The notes under the pieces were generated by a model that was not told where the DNA came from, did not search any database, and saw nothing but the letters and a program-made list of their open reading frames with translations. Both the position numbers and the translations under genes were made by a program. 64,000 bases of DNA from Muscardinus avellanarius (Eukaryota; Chordata; Mammalia; Rodentia; Gliridae): contig OY726560.1 of the NCBI GenBank assembly GCA_963383645.1, positions 66,085,823 through 66,149,822 on the forward strand. The letters run 5' to 3'. This document shows, in pieces, positions 36,546 through 52,527 of the stretch. Numbering within the stretch: the first letter of the stretch is position 1; the number at the start of each line of letters is the position of its first letter.

Positions 36546-39095
36546 CCTAGGCCTTGCAAAGCCTGTGGCCTGACTGTCAAGAGAGCGGGAGTTTCTGGCA
36601 TTCTTCTACCCTGTATGCCAAAGTTCCTTGCCTCAGGCAACGGGCATGCTTATTTTGGAAGGATCTCCTTTAATTTCTGTGACATGTAGCAAAGAGTGAC
36701 ACTACTCAAGCCTTTTATTGGGACTTACGTTAGATCTAGTTCACTCAGGGAAGGAGCTAGATGGCTTTTCTGTGAGCTCTGTGTTCAAAGGATTTTGTTA
36801 CTTATCATCCTAAGTGTAGAAGCAAAGGTCCAGCCCTTCAGGAGAAATAAGCACCTTCACCTGGTTTGAGACTTGCTAGAATCAAATTTCTAAAGCACTA
36901 TGGTCTGTGCTTGCTTTTTAAAATAAATACATTGTTAATTACTTCTTGAAGTTTATCAAACATTGTATGGAATAAAGTAGGGAAACAAGAGGTAACACTT
37001 GGGCTATATAGTACCCACTTGGACTTATACATACCCTTATTATTTACTTCAAATCTGATTATAGGTTTTCAACATTTGACTTCAAGGAGAATGGACATGT
37101 CTCCCTGGAGACTGTATTTAGTGGCATTTTTGCGTTCCTGTGTAATACTCTTGTCTAGAAATCTTTCCTTATTTTAAAAGAATTATCCCATGAATATTGA
37201 GTATAATAATAGCAATATGGCCAAAAAATAAAAAGCAATCAGCAAACAGTTAAAAAAAATGACAACAATGGACCAGGGACAATGCTAACAATTCGTAAAT
37301 TTAGTTTCTATGTTCTAAAGACATGAGCAAAATATCTTGAGGCAATGGGACAATTAAAGATCTTTTGACAAAGTATTAAGGTCAAAGAATTGTTTTAGGC
37401 CTGGTATAAACACTCAGCAGAAATATTTTTTTTTAATTTTTCCATTTAACGTTACTTTCCATTCAGTAGACATGATATGTCTCGATGTACTGAAGACAGC
37501 ATGGGTAGCCTAGCATTGAAACAAGTTCCTTTACTCTCAGGACTTCATGCAGACATTTGCAATGTCATGTCATATCCACATAATTTAGGAGTAGGGTTGA
37601 ATTCCATTCCTTGGGTGGAGGGGTTAGATGTTACTGTGTTTTCCTTTGCTAAGAAATATCTTAAGAAGAAGATCTCCACTGTAAGAATTTCCTGAGCATG
37701 GGACCTGGATAAAATTTATAGTTTCTTCATTAAACAAGAAAAGTGATTAAACATTTGCTTTGCATTTTCTCTTTTGAGCCTCTTTACTGTACCATTCAGC
37801 TTTGACCAGAGACCTAAATTTAACAGCACATAAGAATGTATTTTGCAAAATTTTGTAATGTATGCCATTACTTAGTTTAAAATATGAATAACTGTGTATA
37901 AACTTTGTGCTACTACTATTTAATTCATATTATTAAATAGAAAAATTTCATAAGCAGCTATTATAAGAATGAGCTGCTCTTTAATCAGAAAGTGTTTACA
38001 AATGAGCATGTTTAATACTATGTTATATAAATAGAATGATTAAGGATTCAAATGTCCATTTTTTTTTCCCAGACTAGGTAGCTAGGAACTTAATTTTGTT
38101 TACAAAGAATACTAACAACTAACTAAAGATCAAATTTAGATTTTTTTCTTTATTGAAATTATTTTAAATATTCTCTCTTTATGCTAGGCAAGCATTGTGT
38201 TGGTTCCCAAAGAAGTAGAGAGATGGATATAAGAATAATAAAAAATAGGAAATGATAGCTTAAAAGATAAAAATGTTATTAAAATGCTATAGAAAGAAGA
38301 AAAATTATCTAACCGAACAAAATATTCTATAAAAAGTAGGTACATAGAATTTACATTATGGTCTCAGAGAACTGATAACCACGTTTTAGTTCTTCAGTTA
38401 CCAATTCTATACTAAAAGCAAAAAGAAATAAAGCTTTCCTTAATTCCAAGTCTTTTTTGTAAAAAAAAAAAAAAAAAGGTATGGGGTGGGCTAAGGCTAA
38501 TCCTCTGCCCTCTTTAGACAAGATCACAAACAGCTGTGGTACCTAGCAGCTGCTGAGCCCACCTGGGAGGAATCAGGAGCAAGGAGATGCTGAGATGAGA
38601 AATGGGTTGTGTGAGAAACTCTGCAGAGATGGTGACTTGGATGTGCAGGCTTGGTCAGAGATCACAGTATATTAATGTGGGCAACCAGTGGGACAGACCC
38701 CTTGCTCAGTCTTCCTTAAGGCTTCTAGGTGAGAGCTTTCATCAGCGCCACTGAACTGTATTATAGGTAATATATTAAATTTAAATATGGCATAATATAT
38801 TAAAATTAGCATAAAATGTACACTACATTTATATTTATATATTCAATTCATATTATAAGTCAAGTTATATTTATATTTTATAGCATATTTTAAATATAAT
38901 GCATATTTAATATATTTGCTATATATTTTACTATATAAGCACATTTTTAATGTATGCAGGTCTCATCTAGTCATCTCTTGAAGAAACAGATTTTATGATT
39001 AAAAACTGAAGAACCACAAACAGGTCATACATTGGGGAGATAAATAAAAGTTGACATTTATGGGCCTTTAGAATTTGTTGAAGTATCTGGATGTG

Positions 39096-39345
39096 TATAT
39101 ATATATATATACATATATATATATACATATATATATGTATATATATATATATATTTGGTGGTACCGGGGTTCCTGGAAGCCCTTCTACCTCCGGGCTACA
39201 CTCCCAGACCTATTTTTACATTTTTTTAAAAATTTGGAAACAGGGTCTCCTAAGCCAGTGCGTGCTGCTAGCTTCGAACCTGAGCGATCCTCCTGTCTCT
39301 GCCTCCCAAGCGCAGGGATTACGAGCGTGCGCCACCACGCCTGGC
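39096..39345 (-). mobile_element. B1-dID composite SINE (younger type) with (AT)n tail
   Basis: (AT)n 39096-39154 then ggtggtaccggggttcctgg, ending cgccaccacgcctggc. Flanking ggatgtgtatat / ggatgtttatat fits a target duplication. Confidence 0.92.
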
Positions 39346-41517
39346 ATTGGATGTTTATATTTTTAACACACTTTTACTGGTGCATTGTACTTATACATCA
39401 CAATGAGGTTCAGAGTGATAGGAATCTACCTGCACTCAGCACTTGGTGTTTCCTTCTCGACATTTCTTAAAATCAGTGGGAGAGTAGGATGGGAGTTGGA
39501 GAGGCCCTGAAAATAGACCTCGGTGGAGGAAACTTGAAGATACCCACAGAAAGACTTGTAACTTGGGCAATAAAACATGAAAACAAAGAATGGTGGTGAT
39601 CATCAGGAAGGCAGGAGTCCAGGCCTAGGGGCAGGGCCTCATCACTGATGGGCCATGGATGACGTACCAAGGTTTGAGGTTGGTAGGCTGCCATTCTTTT
39701 GAACAAGGCAGATGGTAAGTTTCCAGGACAAATAAAATGGATTATACTTGTCCCGTGGTGAGTTTCAGATGCTTTGTGGAAGTCCAAGAAGAAGTGGCCA
39801 TTGGGTAGATGATATATGGGTCTGCAGCTGAGATTTCAGATCTGAGAAAGCAGAGCCATGTGGAATGGGGTGTGAAGCCATGAGTGTTGGGGTCTAGGAT
39901 GGTCTGAAGAGAGCAAGGAATAGATGAGAACAGAGTCCTAGGGAGGAGATGGATGATGAGATTGCAGGAGAAGGCCCACAAAGGATTAGTGCTGTCTTAA
40001 ACTCCAGTGTGGGAGAAATGTCAAGCAAAGATAGACAGTGGTGATAAGAACCATAGAGGGTTAAACAAAACAAGAGGCACTTGGCAAATAAGTAAAATGT
40101 TACTGTGAAGTGGAGGCAAAGCTCTAAATACGTCTTCCAAAGTGACAACAACAACAAAAATGGTGTTGTAGAAGAAACTATTTCATAACTGCAGCCCCGA
40201 AATTTGTTCTTGCAAGAAAAGACAAATTAAGCCAAAGACATGGTGATTTCTATGCCTCAGTTTGGGCCTAAGAATATGTTTTCTCTTCTTCTGAATATGC
40301 CAAAATAAGCCATCAAGCTGTGACTAACTTATTAACTGTTCAGTATTAGATTTGTCTCATTCAATGTGTATCAGACATGTTTAAAGGTATAAAAATCTAT
40401 TAGAATAAAAAAATAAAAATCTGTCATAGGAGAATTTCAAATGTTGGAATGGTGTAGGCAACCCCATGGACATGGTTGTCTATCTTCTCTCCTGCTAATT
40501 TAGGTAAAAGAGTCAAGATAAGATGGTTTTGCACCCGGCAGCTCAGTTACCATGCACAAATAACTACAGTGCTGGAAATCAGAACCCCCATCTCTAAAAT
40601 CAATGAGGGGACATCTTCAGCTCTGCTTAGCAAAGTTCAGATCAATCACGACAGGCTTGGGAATGGAAAATATCATAATACATTCCATACAGTGAATAAA
40701 GTCTTATGTAGCTAAACTTACATTTCGGACGTATCTGTATAAAATGATATTTTTTTTACTGTGAATTTTGGCTAAAAAAATATTTGAGAAACACTGCTCT
40801 CCATTAGAACCTGTTCCTGTTCTAAGATTCTTTCTAGTTAACGTCTTCTAACAGTTCTTTGGGCATAGTAAATGTTTCAGTACTGTAGAGCGGCGGGTAT
40901 AACAACTGATAAGGAATGACTGCTAATAACTAAAGTCTGAGAATAACATTAGAAGGTAAATAAGGCCAACATCTGTGTTGCATTTTACTGAAGACTGAAC
41001 AAGCCTTTAAAATTTATTAGTATTCCAACCAGCAAGTCATTACTGTAATTTATGAAGAAAAGCTAAAGTATGCTATATATTAACAAAGAATAGAGTATTT
41101 CTCTTGATGGCCATATAAATAAGCAACCATATCAAGGAGAAATAATACTTTTTCAAAAGCAACAATACTACGGCACATAAATTCCACAATTGGCAATTAA
41201 ATAAATGTGGCAAGTCTCCACCCTTGCCACATAAAAAGATTCATTGACATGGTTATGAGACAAGTCAGTGTATTTTTATTGGCCTGGACTAGAGGGCGTA
41301 TACACCTTAGTCAGGTGTTTTGTTTTAGAAACGGCTGTCTGAACTTCCCCTACTGGTTAATTCTGCTCTAAGGCACATTTGCATTTGAACATTTGCTTTT
41401 TCCAGAATGCTCACGGATAGTTAGAATCCTTGTGAATGAACAATTTCCTAAAAAAAAAAAATTTTTATATTTGTCAACTTTATGTTGTTGTTGTTTTGTT
41501 GTTGTTGTTATTGTTAT

Positions 41518-41714
41518 AATACTGGGGAATAGACCCAGGGGCATTCTACCTCTAAGCTAAACCCCCAGCCCTTTTTATTTTTATTTGGAAATAGGATCTC
41601 ACTAAGTGGCTGAGAGCCTCACTGAGGCTCTCAGTGCTAAGGCTGGCCTCGAACCTGCAATCCTCCTGTCACCTTCCAAGTACTGAAATAACAGGTATGC
41701 ACCACCACACTCAT
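41518..41714 (-). mobile_element. B1-dID composite SINE with target duplication
   Basis: aatactggggaatagaccca to caccaccacactcatc. It contains a short local duplication around gctgagagcctcactgaggc. Flanks tttgtcaact occur at about 41470 and 41717. Confidence 0.88.
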
Positions 41715-42976
41715 CTTTGTCAACTGTTTTTAATTCTTCCGCAACCTATAAAATTTCATAGATTTTAGGTCACATTAAACAAGGACAATTTGAGAAAGCT
41801 AAGGAGTATGAGTTGGCACACAGGCAGTGTGAGGGAATTGTTTTTCTGGGTACCTCCTAGCAGCTCTTGGACACTTATCTGTGAGTCTTTATTTCCTCCC
41901 TGTCACAGAGCTCAAATGAAGGGCATACCTGAAGGCATACTTTCTGTAATTAGTACACTTTCCCTGTTTAAATAATGATACAGATAGATTTCATATTCCA
42001 AGTGTTTGTTGCAGTAATAAAATAGCATATCAGAAATTATTATACTTCAGAAAAATTTAAGATGCCATTCATATAAAAGTTGATACTGTTTTTAGAATGG
42101 CAATAAAACTTTCAAAAACTCATTTCATATTCCTTGTATACTCTCTCCTGCTTCTTAGTATTTCAGCCATGAATTATATTGCTTCCTGGATTTCAAATTT
42201 TACAAACATTTTTCAAACATTACAAATACAATAACACCATAAAGAATGCAAACATCTGCATATCCCCAAGTTTATTTCAGTGCCAGTAGATATCATCAAG
42301 ATGTGGGCTGTAGGGGACAGACTGAGTAATCACCATAGTGTCCCAGGCCTTAAGCATAAGGTGGAAGCCCCTGGACACTTCAGACTGCCGGTGCTTTCTC
42401 CTCTGTGAGCAGTACCAGTTGTATGATGCCTGGACGTATCATGTGATGGCAAGATCTGCCCCTCAGCTGGACATGGAGCCAAATGGTCAGCATGGCTACT
42501 ACTATCTACTTTAAGTATACTCAAAATTGGCAGGCAGTAGTCTGAATAAATAAAAATAATGAGACAGAGTTATCATCTAAAGGTAACACAGGGTTACATT
42601 TCTAAAGTTATAGTATATTTTCTAAACTTTCTGAGAATACTTTTAGAAAGTCTTAATGTATTCTAACATAATATAAACAATGACTTCTTGATTCACTGAA
42701 TTTCTTGTTCATGAAACACAGCTGAATTTCCTCTACCTTGTGTGTCTAAATAACCCTAAATCCTATAATCTGTGTCATACTTTAGGCAACAAGTTACTTC
42801 TAATGCAAAATAACAATATCTGTGGTACTTTTTTTTTTAGCAAATCACTAAAATTTGCAGAAATAATAAATCCCTAGCACCCAGAGCAGCTGGAGCCCAT
42901 CTCCTTAAGTGTCTCTTGCTTTTCACCTTTCCTGAAGCAGATTAGCTTTTTCTTTTTAATTTATTTATTTAAATGT

Positions 42977-43174
42977 AGTGCTGAGGATAGAACCCAGGGG
43001 CATTCTACCTCCAAGCTACACCCCCCAGCCTGATTTTTTATTCTTTATTTTGAAACAGGGTCTCACTAAGTTGCAGAGGGCTTTACTAAGTAGCTGGGGC
43101 TGGCCGCAAACCTGGATCCTCCTGTCTCGGCCTCCCAAATGCTGGGATTAGAAGCATGCACCATCATGCCCAGC
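42977..43174 (-). mobile_element. B1-dID composite SINE, first of two at the same target
   Basis: gtgctgaggatagaaccca to accatcatgcccagc. Flanked by gaagcagattagctttt (42934) and gaagcagattaactttt (43176). Confidence 0.93.
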
Positions 43175-43207
43175 TGAAGCAGATTAACTTTTTTGTTTTC
43201 TTCTGAG

Positions 43208-43404
43208 GTACTGGAGATGGAACCCAGGGGCATTCTACCTCCAAGCTACACCCCCAGCACTATTTTTTATTCTTTATTTTGAAACAGGGTCTTACTGAGT
43301 TGCAAAGGGCCTCACTAAGTAGCTGAAGCTGTCGGCAAACAGCAATCCTCCTGTCTCAGCCTCCCAAATACTGGGATTACAAGTATGCACCACCACGCCT
43401 GACT
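43208..43404 (-). mobile_element. B1-dID composite SINE, second of two at the same target, 73 bp before exon C
   Basis: tactggagatggaaccca to ccaccacgcctgact. Flanked by gcagattaactttt at 43179 and at 43405. A pyrimidine run ending ttctgag precedes it and looks like a cryptic 3' splice site (AG at 43206-43207). Confidence 0.93.
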
Positions 43405-43477
43405 GCAGATTAACTTTTAATGACACTATATTTCGTGTAATCTGAAGAGTTCTTGACTGGCAAAATTCTTGTTTTAG

Positions 43478-46926
<3,449 letters not shown>

Positions 46927-47110
46927 AGCTGGGCGCACACCTTTATCTCAGTCCGTGAGAGGCTGAGACAGGAGGATCCCAGGTTCCAGACCAACCTCAG
47001 TCACTTAGCGAGGCCCTCAGCAACTTAGTGAGAGCCTGATTCAAAATAAACCATAAAAGATGCTGGAGGTATAGCTTGTAGGTAGAATGCCCCTGGATTC
47101 CATCCCCAGG
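46927..47110 (+). mobile_element. B1-dID composite SINE, diverged
   Basis: agagctgggcgcacaccttt to ttccatccccagg. It directly abuts the L1 leader and ORF1 pseudogene. Confidence 0.82.
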
Positions 47111-47434
47111 ACCCCTCCACAAATGATTAGACAGGAACCTGTTTTCTGGTCCCCAGTTTCCCATCCTCTGTGCAGGGATCTGAGCTGGAAAGTAGTGTGA
47201 AGCCCTCTGGGGTGTGTGAGCACAGGCGTGCAGAGCTGCTGAGCATGTCATGCTCACCAACTGTGAATGAGAGCTACATGAGTGTGCCCCTCGTCACTCT
47301 CTTGGGACACTTTTTAGTGGGAGCGAAAGGAGAAGTGGGGTCTGAGATACTACTGACTCGAGATCCAGAACACCTTAAGTGAAGTCATAGTGACCCAAGG
47401 GAAGAACCCAGAGAAGGCACAAGCATCCGAAATC
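47111..47434 (+). mobile_element. Probable L1 5' leader upstream of the ORF1 pseudogene
   Basis: This stretch runs between the end of a SINE and the ORF1 start with no other repeat boundary. It reads like the last part of an L1 5' UTR, GC-richer than its surroundings. The call rests on position rather than on a recognised sequence. Confidence 0.5.
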
Positions 47435-48355
47435 ATGGGAAAGAGGAATAATACTGGAGCAATGAATACCACCCACAACCCCACAACATCAGAACCCGAT
47501 AAAACAGAAAATCAGAGATTTCTAGAAGATCAAATCAGGAAAATAACTGTAGAAATAATAGAGGTGCTTCGAAAAGAACTCAGAGAGAGCCAAAAAGAGA
47601 TAAAGGATGCAATTAATGAAGTAAAGGCCTCAATTCAAAGCACAAACAACCGATTAGAACACATGGAGAACAGAATCTCGCTCTTAGAAGATGAGCAATC
47701 CAAAAATGAACGCATAGTTTCTAATCTAGAAAAAAATATCCGACAGCAGGAATCTGACATTGAAGAAATATGGGCCCATCTTAAGAGAGCTAACCTAAGA
47801 ATAATTGGAATAGAGGAGGGAAAAGAAAGTGAAACCAAAGGGATCAACAATCTCTTCAAGGAAGTAATAGCAGAAAATTTTCCAAACATAGAGCAAGAGG
47901 TTGATACACAGGTCCAGGAAACTTATAGAACTCCCTTTAGACAGGATCGGAGAAGAGGATCCCCACGCCACATAATTGTCAAAATGACCAATATGGAAGC
48001 CAAGCAGAGAATCTTAAAGGCAACAAAAACAAAGGGCCAAGTGACATTCAGAGGCAAACCAATTAGAATCACTCCAGACTTCCCAAACCAAGTCATGAGA
48101 GCCAGAAGGGCTTAGAGTAACATATTCCAAACTCTGAAAGAAAACAACTTCCAGCCAAAAATTTCCTATCCAGCAAAACTTTCTATCAAATTAGATGGAG
48201 AAATAAGAAGCTTCCATGACAAACAGAAACTGAAGGAATTTATGTCTTCAAAACCAGCGCTAGAGAAAATACTCAAAGAGATTAACTACAAAGAAGAAAT
48301 AGGTCACACTCACCAGAACCAGAGAAACAAGATTTTCCATCCAACAGACAAATAA
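47435..48355 (+). pseudogene. LINE-1 ORF1 pseudogene with one internal stop
   Basis: The frame starts at ATG 47435 (MGKRNN) and is open except for a TAG at 48113-48115, ending at TAA 48353-48355. That is about 306 codons, near normal for mammalian ORF1p. An in-frame ATG at 47390 also exists, but the MGK start fits the family better. The N-terminal half is a coiled coil (Lys/Glu-rich, e.g. NRLEHMENRISLLEDEQ). The middle is the RRM-like domain with NLRIIGIEEG, and PRHIIVKMTN is a typical family signature. The C-terminal domain after the stop has NNFQPKISYPAKLS. The product is an RNA-binding chaperone of L1 retrotransposition. The stop removes the C-terminal RNA-binding domain, so this copy is dead. 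No ORF2 follows; the sequence changes abruptly after 48355. Confidence 0.93.
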
Positions 48356-48484
48356 GATTGGTTATCTGTGGAGATTCATTATATGTTAGTCTTTTACCTA
48401 TCTCTAAATTGTATTGTTTGCCTTTATTGTTGTTAATTTTTAGGATTTCTAGTTGGGATATTAATATACCTTCAGATATAGCAT

Positions 48485-49070
48485 TTGGAAATATTTTATC
48501 CCATTCTATTAGTAACTTTTAACTCTGTTTACATTGTCTTTGGATATACAATATTTTTTTTTATTTTTTAGGGAGTTTGTATATTCTTCTGTTGCCTGTG
48601 CCATTGAAATCATATCCAAGAAATCACTGCCAATTTCAATGTTGTGAGGTTTTATGACCCGGATTTTCTCCTAAAAGTTTATAGTCTTAAGATTTATATT
48701 TAGGTCTTTTATCTATTTTGAGTTAATACTTGTATGTGGGATTAGGTAAGGGTCCAATTTTATTCTTTTCCATGTAATTATTATTTTTCAACAATATTTA
48801 GTTAAAAGAATATTATTTCCACCACCAAATCTTCGTGGAAACCTTATCAAAAATAACTTGACAATATAGGGAAGAATTTAGCTCTAGGCTTGTATTTAAC
48901 TCCAATGGTTTATATATCTGCCTTTAGAACAGTACTACACTGTTTAATTATTGTAGCTTTATATGGTTTGAAATCAGAAAATATATATCTGCTAGCTTTG
49001 TTCTTCTTCAAGATCGTTTTGGGTATCTAGAATTCATATTCCATATTAGGATAGATTTTTTTCTGAAAAA
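48485..49070 (-). mobile_element. Old L1 fragment, antisense (ORF2 3' part)
   Basis: Read on the - strand this is degenerate L1 ORF2. Characteristic antisense words are tatcccattct, atcatatccaaga, atctattttgagttaat and ttcttcaagatcgttttgg. It is much more diverged than the ORF1 copy beside it, so it belongs to an older insertion. Confidence 0.75.
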
Positions 49071-49249
49071 TAAATATATAAATATATGATAGTTTCACCA
49101 AAAAAACAGAAAAAAATATGCTCTGGTAAGAAAGAAAGCAAAAAGAAACATTGAAATGTTATCTTTAAATCATCAAAAGCTTGGCATCAGACAAATGAAA
49201 CTGTTATGTGAGATTATCATTTTTAATTTTGGATATTGCTATAATACTA

Positions 49250-49425
49250 GATGTCAACCACTAAGCCAAGCATGGGAGGGAGGGATGGGGAGAGAATGGG
49301 GTGGGGATCGGGTGGGGACTGACTGGGCAATGTGTGCATGTATGTCTACAAAAGTTTGTATCCCACTATGATGTATGAATACAGTGCACCAATAAAATAA
49401 AATTAAAAAAAAAACAACAACATGA
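49250..49425 (+). mobile_element. Probable L1 3' end with poly(A)
   Basis: A G-rich tract (about 49275-49322) is followed by ccactatgatgtatgaatac, then aataaaataaaatt and an A-run to about 49418. This is the layout of an L1 3' UTR end. It may be the 3' end of the ORF1-bearing element, with the middle lost or replaced. Confidence 0.5.
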
Positions 49426-49862
49426 ATATTCCCTGCTTTCCAAGACCTTCTATCTGTATACTCCCCTCGCAGGTCTGATATTTAAGTCTCTGTATTCATA
49501 GCACCTTGAGTTGTTAACACTCTCCATTAGGAGAAGGGCCTGGGACAGAAGGTTCTGGTCTCACTAGAGTATGGGTTGAGTGAGTCAAAGGCCAAACCCA
49601 GGGACCGTAGACATGTTTAGGTAGCAACATCAGTTACAGAGTAAGCTACAGTGACTTTTCTTTTAAAGCAAAAAAAAAACGAGTTTGTGAGTCGATTCAG
49701 TAGACGTCTCCAGTGCAGTAAATAGAATACTCTGTGCATTGCTGGTAAGGTAGCAAATTGATAGTGGTTTCATAAAGCACTCTCCTTTTGATGACATGTA
49801 TTTGGTGCCTTAAAGGGCTGATCCTTTTGCTCAGTAATTCTACTTTTAGAGTCAAAAATGAG

Positions 49863-49936
49863 GACTGGAAGTATAGTCACTGGTGGAGCTTGCAGTTAGT
49901 GTGTTTAAGGCCCTGGCTGCCAACCCCAGCACCCCA
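49863..49936 (+). mobile_element. ID-like SINE fragment
   Basis: ctggaagtatagtcactggt, ggccctggctgccaacccca and gcaccc follow ID order but are diverged. Confidence 0.5.
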
Positions 49937-50410
49937 ATGCACAGTAGATAGAGACAGATGGAGGTGCAGACAGATAATGGAGAGAAGAGTAACAACTATT
50001 CTTTGGGCATCTATCCTAAGTGTTTCTCATATATTATTCCATTACATTTATCCTGATGGTAGTAACACTCTTATTAGCTGTTTTATAGAAGAGCCAAGTG
50101 AAGCTTGGGATGGTTAAAATAAAAATTGTGTTAGACCACGCATCTACTGAGCAGTGGGCTCTAACTCTGGCCTGACACCTCTCAGAAGTCAACTCAACCC
50201 TACCCTCTATCCCCATATGGTGTTTTATACCTCTAAGTTATAGTGATATAGTAGTAATTAAATAAATTATGGTACTCCCTCATTGAAAATTTGGTTTTAT
50301 ACTTTTTATTATTATATATAGGGAAAATACTCATGATCCGAGTTTTAAAAGTTGGCTATAAAATATAGGACAGCCTTAATGTTAAAGTTAATGGCATATT
50401 AAAAGCAGAG

Positions 50411-50412
<2 letters not shown>

Positions 50413-50465
<53 letters not shown>

Positions 50466-50650
50466 TTGGTGGTACTGGGGTTCCTGGAAGCCCTTCTACC
50501 TCCGGGCTACACTCCCAGACCTATTTTTGCATTTTTATTTGGAAACAGGGTCTCCTAAGCCAGCGCGCGGGGCTAGCTTCCAACCTGCGTGATCCTCCTG
50601 TCTCTGCCTCCCAAGCGCGGGGATTACAAGCGTGCGCCACCATGCCCGGC
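50413..50650 (-). mobile_element. B1-dID composite SINE (younger type) with (AT)n/poly(T) tail
   Basis: AT run, a T-run of about 19, ggtggtactggggttcctgg, and an end at cgccaccatgcccggc. Flanks gagaaatatat on both sides. Confidence 0.94.
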
Positions 50651-50712
50651 GTGAGAAATATATTTTTAAAGGCTACCACAATATGATTGTAATAACCAGT
50701 CTATACAGTAAA

Positions 50713-50806
50713 TTATAGTATCTGATCTTGATTTCAGTGTCTATGCTATATTGAAGGTATTATAGTATCTGATCTTGATTTCAGTGTCTATGCTATATTG
50801 AAGGTA
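50713..50806. repeat. Exact 47-bp tandem duplication
   Basis: The unit starting ttatagtatctgatcttgat and ending gctatattgaaggta is present twice, at 50713-50759 and 50760-50806, with no mismatch. Each unit contains gatttcag followed 25 bp later by gaaggtaa or gaaggtat, which resemble weak splice sites. Confidence 0.95.
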
Positions 50807-50939
50807 AATATATTTAAAAAGTTGCCAAAGGTTTTTTCTGAATGATATGGTTGTTAATGTCATTCCTCTGTGATGGCTCAAGGTGGTCACAGCATCTTGT
50901 AGTCTCTTTCTACTTTGTCATTCCTTTTCTTCTCTCAGT

Positions 50940-51565
50940 AATCAATACCTGCTTACTGGGTGACTATTAAGCACCTACACATGGTTCTAGGTGCCGGGGA
51001 CACAGTGACCAGTGAGTCACGGACACTCTAGTTAGTGCTATGAAAGGAAGAAGGAAATAAGTACCATGTAAACTGAATGCTTTCAAGCAGAAATGAATGC
51101 AAGGAAGAAAAGAAGTCTTGAATAAGTGGCCAATTAGAGTGAGGCATGTTTAGCTGCATTTGGTCAGGAAGAAATGTTCCTAAAGAGGTAACATCTGTGA
51201 AGAAACCAGGAAGTGTAAGGGGGCAGCACAACAAAATGGTAACAGAGCACCTGGGAAGGCACAGCAAGTGCAAAGGCCCTGAGGTGGGGGTGAGTTTTGC
51301 TCTTTCAAGAAAGAATTGAGCCGGACATAGTGGCGCACGCTTGTAATCCCTGCACTTGGGAGGCTGAGACAGGAGGATCGCACACGTTCAAAGCCAGCCT
51401 CAGCTACTTAGTGAGGCTCTCAGCAATTTATTGAGGCCCTGTTTCCAAATAAAATATAAAATAGGACTGGGAGTATAGCTCAGAGGAAGAAAGCCTCTGG
51501 GTTTCAACCCCAGTACCACTGAGAAAAGAAAGAGAAAGAAAGGAAGAAAGGAAGAAAGGAAGAAA

Positions 51566-51607
<42 letters not shown>

Positions 51608-52010
51608 ATTGAGACATTGAGACAGCCACTGTGGCTGAAACATGGTGGGTGGGGGAAGACCAGCATGAAGGGCCCTGTAGACCATGGTGAAGAGTTTTGG
51701 GTTTTTGTTTTGTTTTGTTCTTAATTTTAATGGGAAGCTGCTGGAGAATTTAAGCATGGCCATGATATAACAGTATTTATATTTTATAAAATATCAGCCT
51801 GTTTGAAATGAGAAATGGAGGCAAGAGTGGAGCCCATGCATCCAGCTCAAAATTATTGCAGGCAGCCAACGTGAACAGTATGTTGTGGCTGAGGCTGTAG
51901 ACTTGTGCATACAGTAAGAAACAGCGGAACTTACAGTAGAGTATATCTTGGTAGAAACCTGGCAAGGTTTGCTAGTAGATCAAATGGAGGCGGGGAGAGA
52001 AGCAGAATCA
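50940..52010 (+). mobile_element. Ancient mammal-wide repeat, split by SINE 51319-51607
   Basis: Words common to an abundant old mammalian repeat occur in order: taagcacctacacatgg, gcaagtgcaaaggccctgag, agggccctgtagaccatggt and aatgggaagctgctggag. Related fragments seem present at about 6690-7020, 20720-21070, 26230-26400, 53690-54240 and 55910-56120. I cannot name the family with confidence. Confidence 0.45.
51319..51607 (+). mobile_element. B1-dID composite SINE with (GAAA)n/(GGAA)n tail
   Basis: Body 51319-51522, AG-rich microsatellite tail 51523-51607. gaaagaattgag lies on both sides. It splits an older repeat (50940-52010). Confidence 0.92.
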
Positions 52011-52024
52011 AAATCTTGGTATTG

Positions 52025-52160
52025 GGAGGCTGAGATAGGAGTATTATGAGTTCGAGGACATCCTCATCAACTTAGCAAGACCTGTTTCAAAATAAAAAAA
52101 ATATGGGGGGTGTTATAGCTCAGAGGTAAAATGTCCTTGGGTTCAATCTCCAGTACAAAA
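52025..52160 (+). mobile_element. B1-dID composite SINE, 5' truncated
   Basis: It begins inside the B1 head (gaggctgagataggagtatt) and ends ggttcaatctccagtac. Confidence 0.8.
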
Positions 52161-52527
52161 CAAAGAAAAAGAATGAGGAGGAGAAGGAAGAAGAACCTGA
52201 GTAACTGGAAAGGTGGTTACATTTCTAAGATGAGAAGTGGGTTTGTTAGGTCACAGAAGTAGCCCCGCCACCCAGGAAGCACCAAGGCAGTCCAAGCTGC
52301 TGTGGTTGCTGATGGAGTTTTCTCTGCACAGAGAGCACTGGGCTGAGCACTGTACTGCTGAGCAGGGAGGAACGGAAGAGACGTAAGGAGGGCTGGGCTA
52401 AGGGGCATGAAACCATAAGTGGCTTGGTGCCAAAATTCTTACATACAATCCCAACAGAAATCATACTAGAAAACACCAACAGATTTGCCAGTGGTTAGTT
52501 TGCAAATGGCACAGGCTCCAGCAAAAA

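Noticed and set aside
47635..47889. An 84-codon - strand frame within the L1 ORF1 region.
   Set aside because: It is the antisense shadow of the ORF1 coiled-coil coding sequence.
51523..51607. Regular short repeats that might suggest a CRISPR array or satellite.
   Set aside because: They are (GAAA/GGAA)n microsatellite units with no spacers, in a mammalian SINE tail.
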